Source: Streptomyces sp. CG4 (GTDB taxonomy: Bacteria; Actinomycetota; Actinomycetes; Streptomycetales; Streptomycetaceae). Taken from it: a DNA stretch of 64,000 bases. Shown piece by piece: positions 25,607-32,578 of this stretch. The position numbers were made by a program, and so were the translations under genes. The stretch spans positions 1,426,001 to 1,490,000 of the forward strand of contig NZ_CP163525.1 in the NCBI RefSeq assembly GCF_041080655.1, written 5' to 3'. Position 1 is the first letter of the stretch. Each line of letters begins with the position of its first letter. The notes beneath the pieces are model-generated. The model did not search any database. It saw only the letters and a list, made by a program, of their open reading frames with translations, and was not told where the DNA came from.

Positions 25607-26250
25607 TCACTCGAAGGCAAACGCGCCGGCCCTCCGCCCGAGGCGGAAGGCGTCCCCCTCGCCCCGTGTAGTAGCAGCCCACGGCCCAGCGTGAGGCAGA
25701 CGCCCCTTGCGCGACGTGAAGTACGCGAGGCAGCCCAGCCCGGCGACCGAGCAGTAGATGGCGAACGGAATCAGGGTGCGGTACTCGAAGTAGCGGACCA
25801 GGTAGCGGGTCGCGAGGCAGGCCGCCACGAACGCGGCCACGCTGCCCGCCAGCAGCGGCTCGCGCAGGCCGTTGCCCTGTGCGCCGAGCAGCGCCGGCAG
25901 CTTGAGCAGCGCGGCTCCGTCGATCACCGGCATGGCAAGCACGAACGCGAAGGGCGCGGAGTCCTCGTGGCCCAGGCCCTTGAAGATGCCCGCGCTGATC
26001 GTGGAGCCGGAACGGTTGATGCCGGAGCAGAGGGCGAGGATCTGGCCCCCTCCGAGTGATCCGCAGGACCGACAGCTCCTCCACCGACAGATGCTCCTCC
26101 CCCGGCGCGGCGGCTGCCCCGGCCCACCGGCGGCCGGTCCCGCCGCGCCGCAGCTGCTCCGTGACGAAGAGCACGATGTCGTTGAGCGCCAGGAAGATCG
26201 CCGTCGGGACGGGCTTGCCGAGCGTCGTACACGAGCAAGGGCGCCGATCC
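25607..26250 (-). pseudogene. Truncated and frameshifted undecaprenyl-diphosphatase (UppP/BacA)
   Basis: The upstream piece reads KPVPTAIFLALNDIVLFVTE. After a shift near 26055 the frame continues GGGQILALCSGINRSGSTIS, AGIFKGLGHEDSAPFAFVLA and YLVRYFEYRTLIPFAIYCSV, which are the C-terminal UppP blocks. The GINRSGSTI region corresponds to the second conserved motif (usually GxSRSG). The whole N-terminal half with the E(x)LPVSSTGH motif is missing. UppP recycles undecaprenyl carrier lipid in wall synthesis, in line with its neighbours, but this copy is dead. Confidence 0.78.
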
Positions 26251-26279
26251 TCCCCATGCATGATCCGACGATCATGCTC

Positions 26280-26721
26280 CTAGCGCGGTACGGCACGCAG
26301 CCCGCTCTCGACGTCCGGCGCGCATGCCGTGCGCAGGACGGCGACCAGTGCGCGGGATCGTGCGGCACCAATGTGGAGGCGCTTCCGGAGCGTTTCAGCA
26401 GAGATCGGCCGCCAGTGGGTCTGCCGCCCGCCCGTACGCGCCCACAAGCAGCGGCTCGGTGACATTGAGAGCGAGGGCCAGGAAGCTGGTCAGGAGCAGC
26501 AGCCTGCGGGCAGGACGCAGTACCACCGCGGAAGCACCGGCCAGGGCGAGGTAGCGGATCGCCAACAACAACGCCAGCACCGACAGGTCCACGGCAGGCG
26601 CGACGAGCGGGGCCACCCAGCCGGACACCCCCGACCGCAGCGAGCGGTCCCAGTCCCGTAGGAACCCCGCCCAGGTCTTCGACAGACCTGCGGTCATCTT
26701 CTCCAGGTCCAGCAGCGGCAT
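26280..26721 (-). pseudogene. Relic of an older integrative element: integrase start fused to DUF2637/SpdB
   Basis: The minus strand begins MPLLDLEKMTAGLSKTWAGF and LRDWDRSLRSG, the usual N-terminus of Streptomyces phage-type integrases. It then switches to WVAPLVAPAVDLSVLALLLA and SVLALLLAIRYLALAGAS, which belong to DUF2637 (SpdB-like) membrane proteins of integrative elements. The DUF2637 C-terminus (PISAETLRKRLHIGAARSRA) resumes in another frame at 26440. Deletions have joined the pieces. It lies just outside attL of the present element. Confidence 0.65.
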
Positions 26722-26793
26722 CTTCGCCGGCCTCCGAGTAAAGGTGCCGATGAGCGGCATGCTCAACCTCGAAGCCGGAAACGGCCCACACAG

Positions 26794-26832
26794 AAGAAGG
26801 GCCCTCACAGGCTCTCGCCTGCGAAGACCCTT
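26794..26832. terminator. Original terminator of the tRNA-Pro gene, now beside attL
   Basis: AAGGGCCCTCACAGGC and GCCTGCGAAGACCCTT form an imperfect stem around TCTC, directly beyond the displaced tRNA 3' end. It should be the ancestral tRNA-Pro terminator, cut off from the tRNA by the insertion. A different terminator now follows the tRNA inside the element. Confidence 0.5.
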
Positions 26833-26838
26833 CACACC

Positions 26839-26881
26839 GTCGGGACGACAGGATTTGAACCTGCGACCCCTTGACCCCCAG
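26839..26881. repeat. attL, displaced 3' part of tRNA-Pro
   Basis: The 43 bases are identical to 49931-49973 and correspond to the acceptor 3' strand, T arm, variable loop and part of the anticodon arm of tRNA-Pro. The match ends abruptly after CCCCCAG, where the intact gene continues with the rest of the anticodon stem. Confidence 0.93.
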
Positions 26882-26969
26882 AAACTGACGCCCAGTCCGC
26901 AGCGTCCATCCAGTCCAGGCAGTCCGGCAAGCGTCCAGGTCAGGGCGGTGCGTTTCGGCGTGCGTGTTG

Positions 26970-27003
26970 GGGTGTGTGACACGTCGGTGACACGTCCCGT
27001 GTG
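26970..27003. repeat. TGTGACACG-type repeats beside attL
   Basis: GTGTGACACGT, GGTGACACGT and CGTGTGACA occur within 34 bases, the last in inverted orientation. Similar TGTGACACG occurs at 49844 beside attR. Such repeated nonamers flanking a core are what integrase arm-type sites or excisionase sites look like. The rest of 26882-27130 holds no gene; there is one small hairpin (AGGCGC-GTA-GCGCCT at 27081). Confidence 0.4.
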
Positions 27004-27130
27004 ACAGGAAGGGCTCGCCACAGGTCACCAGAGGGTCCAGGAAGGTCGCGTCGCGCGCGACCGACGATCTGATCAAGAAGGCGCGTAGCGCCTGATTATT
27101 GGAGCTACACGGCCCGCAGGGCCATGCTCA

Positions 27131-27874
27131 TCACTGTGGGTGGGGATTGTGGCTGTGGCAATGCCCGACACAGTGCCCAAGGCAGTGGCCGTGACAGTGT
27201 CCTGCGCAGTGCGTTCCTTTACATGCGGCTTCTTCATTTGCTTGATTTACCGGGCCGAAGGTCCACAGCGTCTCCGTCAGCTCTTCGTCCTCCGGAACGG
27301 GACCAGGCTCCGGCTTGACCGTCAATGTACGAGTGACACTGTCCGTGGTTTCGACCAGTAGCTCGTCGTCGTTTTCCCGAAGCTTGGTGATGTTGAGTGT
27401 CGCAATCCCAAAGACATTGAGAAGGTTGTACTTCTCAAGCTCGTAAGCCATGTCTTGTAGCAGTCCAAGGTGTTCGTCTAGTCGGAAACCATCCAACTCT
27501 TCTGCATACTCCCGTTCCACAAATTCGAGTGGGTAGTATGCAAATTTTCCGCCGGACTCACGAACCGCTCGCCACAAATACGGAACCGCATTACTCTTCC
27601 GCTGCTTCGGCACAGGCCGCATGGTAATAGTGCGACCCGGTGTATCAAAAGATCGCGACAGGATTTCACCGTCTTCCAGCGGGAAGTGCTTGTGGAGGAG
27701 ACTTACGCCCATCTTCTCTTCAAGTCCGTGCTTGACGATGACGCTACCTACTGGGCAGAGATTCGCTCTCTGCTTTTTGAGGGCACTCTTGGAGTCCCGG
27801 AAGAGAGGAAGCGTGCTGAACGCCTTGGGCGTGTACGGCTGAACGGGAGTCTCAGCGAGGAGGGCGGTGGACAT
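27131..27874 (-). CDS. Unrecognised protein with a C-terminal Cys/His repeat
   Basis: I do not recognise the 247-residue protein. Residues 1-215 look soluble and mixed α/β (FRDSKSALKKQRANLCPVGS, VKHGLEEKMGVSLLHKHFPL, EDGEILSRSFDTPGRTITMR). The last 30 residues hold a run in which GHC recurs every four residues (AGHCHGHCLGHCVGHC) after an initial CKGTHC, making six Cys and eight His. This is a likely metal-binding or Cys-modified tail. I chose ATG 27874 with GGAAGGA upstream over 27922. It is the first gene inside the element and is transcribed toward attL. Confidence 0.6.
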   Translation of the reverse strand: MSTALLAETPVQPYTPKAFSTLPLFRDSKSALKKQRANLCPVGSVIVKHGLEEKMGVSLLHKHFPLEDGEILSRSFDTPGRTITMRPVPKQRKSNAVPYLWRAVRESGGKFAYYPLEFVEREYAEELDGFRLDEHLGLLQDMAYELEKYNLLNVFGIATLNITKLRENDDELLVETTDSVTRTLTVKPEPGPVPEDEELTETLWTFGPVNQANEEAACKGTHCAGHCHGHCLGHCVGHCHSHNPHPQ

Positions 27875-28164
27875 GCGGGAGCATCCTTCCTGGAGGAGGT
27901 TGAGTGCCCTTACATGTTTCACTCAAGACTGGCTGCGACAACCGAAGACACTGCTTCACCACTCGTCTGGTGTATCAGACCATGCCTACGATGGTCCTTA
28001 ATACGATGCTCAAAGCCCCCGGATTTGATACGCGACCCTGGTCTGATTCTTCGATCTATATTGCCGCAGAGGCATGGTTCACATGCTGGTTGTTGACGTT
28101 ACGCGGTGTCCGCGTGACGCTTGAGGTACCAGCGGGTTCGTGATCACCCAAGGCGAGGTGTGTC

Positions 28165-28584
28165 ATGGCAGCGGATGAGAAGATCCAGATCGCCTGGACC
28201 GAGTTTCCCTCCACACTGAGCACTGCGTGGGCTTGCCGCAGGTTCGTCATCGACACGCTCTACCGCTGGGGCCTGCTCGGGCTGGTTGCTGATGTGCAGC
28301 TCGTTGTAGGGGAGCTTGTCACCAATGCCGTCGCGGCGAGCGCTCCCGATGGCACCGATGTCACGGTGTGCCTTCGGGCGGAGCAGGGGAGCCTGCTCAT
28401 CGAGGTTGGGGATCAGGTGGAGGCGCTGCCGGTACTTCACCGGCCGACGCTTCAGGGTCGCCGGGGCTTGGGGTTGCCCCTTGTGGCCTCGATGAGCACG
28501 CGGTGGGGGATCCGCCAGGAGGCTGGCGGCAAGGTCGTTTGGTCGGAGCTGGCCTGCAGGAAGCGACCTGAGAGCGCGACGTAG
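28165..28584 (+). CDS. HATPase domain protein, anti-sigma/RsbW-like
   Basis: The 139-residue product is a lone histidine-kinase-type ATPase of the SpoIIAB/RsbW class: LVVGELVTNAVAASAPDGTD (N-box), LLIEVGDQ (G1 box) and RRGLGLPLVASMSTRWG (G2 box). Streptomyces has many such proteins, which bind sigma factors or STAS proteins and phosphorylate the latter. No partner lies beside it in the element. The ATG at 28165 has a modest GGCGAGG site. The upstream 240 bases show no gene. Confidence 0.82.
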   Translation: MAADEKIQIAWTEFPSTLSTAWACRRFVIDTLYRWGLLGLVADVQLVVGELVTNAVAASAPDGTDVTVCLRAEQGSLLIEVGDQVEALPVLHRPTLQGRRGLGLPLVASMSTRWGIRQEAGGKVVWSELACRKRPESAT

Positions 28585-28766
28585 ACAGCGCCACGGTCGG
28601 CGTCGCCGATGGGTTGGCTCTGAGGCTTTACCCACCTCTCCCGTGCTGGGGCCCTCCGCCAGGTCGACCGTGTTCGGGCTTTGTCGGGCAGGGTGTCTTG
28701 CCCGAACGGCGGGTAAGCCTGCGGCCGACCTGGCTCCCAGCACGATACAGGTCACCGGCCAAAGCC

Positions 28767-30287
28767 TCAGGGCAGAGAACGCGTGATTCGCGGTTCGGTA
28801 GGTCGAGCTCCGATACTCCTCTCGATTGGAATGAAGGTTGAGGAGGGGGTGGGTGTCGGTTTTTTTTCATCGAGATGGATTTCACCTTTACCGAAGAGGA
28901 ACAGGACTCCTGCCCAGAGAGTAGCGAGAGACACCGCAATGGCGATTCGTCGAGGCGCCGTGCATTTTGAACCCAGGGGAGAAGAGTCTCGAACAAGGAG
29001 GAGGGATGCAGCAAACGTGCTTGGGGTGAGTAGCAACGCAAGTTGTTGAGCTGTAAGCCTTCTGCCAAAATCTCCCCAGACACGCCATGTTACACCGAGC
29101 GTTGCCAAGATTGTTGCAATTACCAGCAGATGAATGAAGATTGTTAGCCAAGTTAGGCGGAGGGGCGTTTTGACCCATAGACGATTATCCCGACAGGCTC
29201 TTGAGCTATAGATAGCGAAGAGTTCACTTGTTTTATGTTCATGCTCGGGTGGAACCTCCAACTTTCTATTGAGGTTGTTTCGAGCCCCGCATCTTTTCTT
29301 GCTGAACTCGACATTTATGTCAGGGACTCTGATATTTACGTGATTTGACCTTGCGTCAGCGAATCGCATATGCGACCATGCGACCGGCCATACCCAGTGC
29401 ACCACTCTGAAGAAAATACTCTCTCTTTCGGGACTTTCGAATTCAATGTGCCGCTTGGTGGCGACCGTAATAAAGAATGGTCGATCCAAAGGCACTTTGC
29501 AACGCGCAAACGCTTCCCAGTGGCGCCCATATTCTGCATAGAGCCTCAGCAATTGGTCTGCCGTACCGTGGTCCCGTAGATCATTCAGAAAATTCTTTAC
29601 CTCTCTAAGGCGAGTTGCTAGGTTTTCGTCGTCGAGCGCAGCCTCTCCACTTGCGATACGGAGTTCATTGAGGTACGGAAGCGCAAGCAAAGGATCTTGG
29701 GCGGCACTTTCTCTTTTCGGGAGAGACCGGTTCGCAATGATATCATTTTTAATGCTGATGATTTGTTGGTCAGTTGAGACTGCGATTGATCGGTGAATTT
29801 CGTCTAGCTGGAGCTGCTCTTGTACATATGATTCATGGTCGGCACCTTTTGGGGGGTATGTGGATCCGAAGACCGCAGTTAGGGTCTCTTCCAGGGTTTC
29901 GCTGATCTGGATCCCGGTGGCCTCCCTAACGAGCTCTTTGAAGTAGCGCGCTTGAATCCTTGCTCCTTCCTCTCGCGATAGGCGCGAGACTTCTTGTCCA
30001 TTTACTTGTGCTTGAAAATCAACAACAGGATTTTTTGTCATCTGAGACAGCGGTAGAACGAGCGTTACTTCTTCATGGGGTGCGTCGTAGAGCTCCTTGG
30101 GCACACTACCAAGCAAATGATCAAGCTCCTCGACCTGTTTCAGTGCTTTTGCGTGAATTCTTCGATTCCGAACTGACCATCGATGACTGGAAAGCTCAAT
30201 ACGTTCGACCGCCCTCATTCTCCATTTCATTGGCTGCCTAAGCAGAGTAAACGCAACTTGATCTTCCCAGTCTTGGTGATCGGTCAT
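28767..30287 (-). CDS. Unrecognised A+T-rich membrane-anchored protein (506 aa)
   Basis: The gene is much richer in A+T than the rest of the window. Residues 1-400 are soluble, with a charged N-terminus (MTDHQDWEDQVAFTLLRQPM) and a helix-rich middle. Three membrane helices lie at the C-terminus (LTWLTIFIHLLVIATILATL, a middle segment near LLTPSTFAASLLLV, and IAIAVSLATLWAGVLFLFGK). I recognise no family. Large single cargo genes of this composition on mobile elements are often phage-defence or exclusion factors, which is only a guess. ATG 30287 follows AGAGAG. Confidence 0.6.
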   Translation of the reverse strand: MTDHQDWEDQVAFTLLRQPMKWRMRAVERIELSSHRWSVRNRRIHAKALKQVEELDHLLGSVPKELYDAPHEEVTLVLPLSQMTKNPVVDFQAQVNGQEVSRLSREEGARIQARYFKELVREATGIQISETLEETLTAVFGSTYPPKGADHESYVQEQLQLDEIHRSIAVSTDQQIISIKNDIIANRSLPKRESAAQDPLLALPYLNELRIASGEAALDDENLATRLREVKNFLNDLRDHGTADQLLRLYAEYGRHWEAFARCKVPLDRPFFITVATKRHIEFESPERESIFFRVVHWVWPVAWSHMRFADARSNHVNIRVPDINVEFSKKRCGARNNLNRKLEVPPEHEHKTSELFAIYSSRACRDNRLWVKTPLRLTWLTIFIHLLVIATILATLGVTWRVWGDFGRRLTAQQLALLLTPSTFAASLLLVRDSSPLGSKCTAPRRIAIAVSLATLWAGVLFLFGKGEIHLDEKKPTPTPSSTFIPIERSIGARPTEPRITRSLP

Positions 30288-30441
30288 GGTTCATCTCTCT
30301 CTTTGATCAGGCAGGGAGAACTATTCCCCCCATCGAGGCCCAAATTTCATCACATCCCCCATTGAGGCTATAAGTATCAACCGAAAGGACTACCGAGGGG
30401 GTATTGATTTCCCTTTTCCGTAGTGAGATAATTACTGGATC

Positions 30442-30615
30442 ATGCGGAAAGAAATCAGATTCATCCAAAAGTGGGCGGTATGGAAAGCTAAGTTCCGTCC
30501 ACCCTTAGATCTTGAGTATCGCCCAGGACGGGAGTACACGCCAAAAGAGATTAAGGCGATATCAAAGGCTTATCGCAAGCAATGGAAGAGATCATATTCT
30601 GGCCCCGGTGGATAA
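30442..30615 (+). CDS. Small basic protein (57 aa)
   Basis: ATG 30442 opens MRKEIRFIQKWAVWKAKFRP and the ORF ends at TAA 30615. About a quarter of the residues are Lys or Arg, and the middle (REYTPKEIKAISKAYRKQWK) could form a basic helix. No family is recognised. It lies just upstream of the SSB gene in the same direction. The ribosome binding site is weak, so the call is tentative. Confidence 0.4.
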   Translation: MRKEIRFIQKWAVWKAKFRPPLDLEYRPGREYTPKEIKAISKAYRKQWKRSYSGPGG

Positions 30616-30639
30616 GCGCCATCATTTTTGTAATTTCTC

Positions 30640-30681
30640 TTACATCTTTCCTCGTTCTGGCCTCGTATAATCCGTCCTCAT
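30640..30681 (+). promoter_or_regulatory. Promoter of the SSB operon, possibly leaderless
   Basis: A perfect TATAAT at 30666-30671 lies ten bases before the ATG at 30682, with TTACAT upstream as a poor -35. Transcription would begin within about three bases of the start codon, giving a leaderless mRNA. Confidence 0.5.
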
Positions 30682-31668
30682 ATGACAGAACGAGCACGAT
30701 CTACATTTGATGAACAGGCGGTCGCGAAGGCACTTGGTACTACCGTCCAAGACGTGACAGACCCCGCTTACGGCGATGGTCAGCACTTTCAGGTCCGGAC
30801 AGACGAGAACTTCCTCAGCCTCGATACCTTTCCTGAGAGCGGCGTCTCCCGCATCACGACCAAGGGTGCCCGTATCGAGCTCTTCGGCGGCATGTTGCCG
30901 AAGGTCGAGGACGAGGGCATCGTCTTTCTTCAGAAGGACTCAGGCCATGAGCACTCGACGGTGTCCTTACATCCCGATGGCGCCCTGACCCTGGGCTACC
31001 AGGTGGACGCCGGCTCCGTTGCTGTCGATGGACTGCCGAACGACCTGGAGGACACCGAGCAGATCATCACGCGCGCTGAGGCCGTGACGGCGCCGGCCGA
31101 GGAGGACAAGCCCGCACCGGTAGTCAACGGCCCCAAGCCACCCGAGAAGCCCGTGCGTGCGCCCGGGGCCTTCCCCGATGAGCGCCCGATGATCCAGCGC
31201 GTGGGAGACCCGGCCGTCGTCGAGCCAAGGATCGAACCCACGCCGCCATTGCAGACTCCTCAGCCAGTAGATGCTGCCGTGGCCGAAGACGACCCTCTTG
31301 CGACTGCTCGGCGTATCAGGGCCCAAGATGACCAGGCGCAGCCGGAGGTCGGCGAGGGCGAGCCCGAGCGCGTGAAGCTCACTGGCCGGCTCGGTCGGAC
31401 ACCAACCTTCCGAACCACCGCTTCGGGCAAGTTCGTTGGCAAGTTCTCCCTGGCCGTCCACACCGAGAATGGTGAGACCGTCTGGCACGACGTGCTGGCC
31501 TTTGGCGACCGAGCAGCAACCCTCCAAAAGCGCGTCGAGACAGGCCAGCTCACCAAGGGCAACGAGATCGAAGTCGTTGGGTACCCCCACACCCGCGAGT
31601 ACACAGGTCGGGACGGCACGCCCAAGACGGCGCAGGAGATCTACCTGGCGGCCGTCAAACGGCGTTGA
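30682..31668 (+). CDS. Single-stranded DNA-binding protein with long N-terminal extension
   Basis: The C-terminal ~100 residues of 328 are an OB-fold SSB domain: VKLTGRLGRTPTFRTTASGK, FVGKFSLAVHTENGETVWHD and TKGNEIEVVGYPHTREYTGR. The N-terminal ~125 residues (DEQAVAKALGTTVQDVTDPA onward) form a separate domain that I do not recognise, joined by a Pro/Glu-rich linker. The acidic DDDIPF-type SSB tail is missing; the protein ends KRR. It probably protects single-stranded DNA during transfer or replication of the element. Genes downstream follow in the same direction. Confidence 0.82.
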   Translation: MTERARSTFDEQAVAKALGTTVQDVTDPAYGDGQHFQVRTDENFLSLDTFPESGVSRITTKGARIELFGGMLPKVEDEGIVFLQKDSGHEHSTVSLHPDGALTLGYQVDAGSVAVDGLPNDLEDTEQIITRAEAVTAPAEEDKPAPVVNGPKPPEKPVRAPGAFPDERPMIQRVGDPAVVEPRIEPTPPLQTPQPVDAAVAEDDPLATARRIRAQDDQAQPEVGEGEPERVKLTGRLGRTPTFRTTASGKFVGKFSLAVHTENGETVWHDVLAFGDRAATLQKRVETGQLTKGNEIEVVGYPHTREYTGRDGTPKTAQEIYLAAVKRR

Positions 31669-31684
31669 GCGCCGTACCTCGTCT

Positions 31685-32041
31685 ATGAAAGAACACGTAA
31701 ACGGTTTCGATCCATTTGACCAGCGCTGGGAATCACCAGAGGTTCACGCACAGCGCTTCGCAGACTTACTTGAGGCGATGTCCTTTGTCCGCGTTACGTA
31801 TACGCGCCGCGGAGAGGATGGCGCGGCCGACGTTGTGACGTCCTACCTTGGTGTAGTGGAGCAGCCCGAGCTTGAGCATGTGGCGACAGCTCGTACGCAG
31901 GCACTGCTTTCTGGGATCGTTGAGGCGATCCCGCCGCTTGCCATCCCCATGAGTCCAACTGAGGCCAACCCGCAGAGCCGTGTCTTTGTGCAGCTGACGT
32001 ATAGCGGGCCCACGGAAAAACCGGAACCACCCCAGCTATAA
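31685..32041 (+). CDS. Hypothetical protein (118 aa)
   Basis: ATG 31685 begins MKEHVNGFDPFDQRWESPEV and the ORF ends at TAA 32041. It is soluble, with a β-rich middle (MSFVRVTYTRRGEDGAADVV). It starts 16 bases after the SSB stop and belongs to the same run of genes. No family is recognised. Confidence 0.55.
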   Translation: MKEHVNGFDPFDQRWESPEVHAQRFADLLEAMSFVRVTYTRRGEDGAADVVTSYLGVVEQPELEHVATARTQALLSGIVEAIPPLAIPMSPTEANPQSRVFVQLTYSGPTEKPEPPQL

Positions 32042-32110
32042 ACTCCCGTTCTAGCGGCCCCTTTTTCCCTCTTGACACCTGGATGTCCAATATGAGAAAA
32101 ACAGGGAGTT

Positions 32111-32488
32111 ATGCCAGAAGGGGGAGAAAATCAACGTCCAGTTGAAGACCAGAACGGACGAGTCGACGAGGACTCAGTTCTCGCTGGTTTGAGGAAGGAT
32201 GCTTCGCGTCTTTCAGATGAAGTGATCCGGCAGAGGCTTATCGATTCAGGCATCACTGCCGAGCGTGCTTCTGAACTTTTGCGTCAACACGGCTCATCGG
32301 GTGAGGTTACCAGCAGTCGCACGCCTCAAGAGCGTCAGCAAGACTTTGACAGGGCTGAGAAGCATTTCAATGCTGCGCTCTCTCGCACGCGTATTGAGCG
32401 CCCGGCTCGTACTCCTTCTGAGGGAAATGCGTCCGCAGTGGATCAGCCGGTGGAAGATCAGTCCTTCTCTGATGAGGGTGACCGCTAG
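32111..32488 (+). CDS. Hypothetical acidic protein (125 aa)
   Basis: ATG 32111 has GGGAG upstream. The product is polar and partly disordered, with a helical middle (LRKDASRLSDEVIRQRLIDS and GITAERASELLRQHG). A TTGACA-like element followed by GGATGTCC lies at 32073-32089. It precedes the large ATPase gene by ~90 bases. No family is recognised; a role as an accessory transfer protein is possible. Confidence 0.5.
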   Translation: MPEGGENQRPVEDQNGRVDEDSVLAGLRKDASRLSDEVIRQRLIDSGITAERASELLRQHGSSGEVTSSRTPQERQQDFDRAEKHFNAALSRTRIERPARTPSEGNASAVDQPVEDQSFSDEGDR

Positions 32489-32578
32489 CAGCTGCGCCAC
32501 CTCCCCTACCGCCTTACGCTCAGAGTGTCAGCTTTCATCTCTCCCTCCGCAGCATCGTGCTGGCGGAGAGGAGGGGCC

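Noticed and set aside
26839..26881. A second tRNA-Pro gene
   Set aside because: Only the 3' part of the tRNA is present; no D arm or 5' acceptor strand follows, so it is the att copy.
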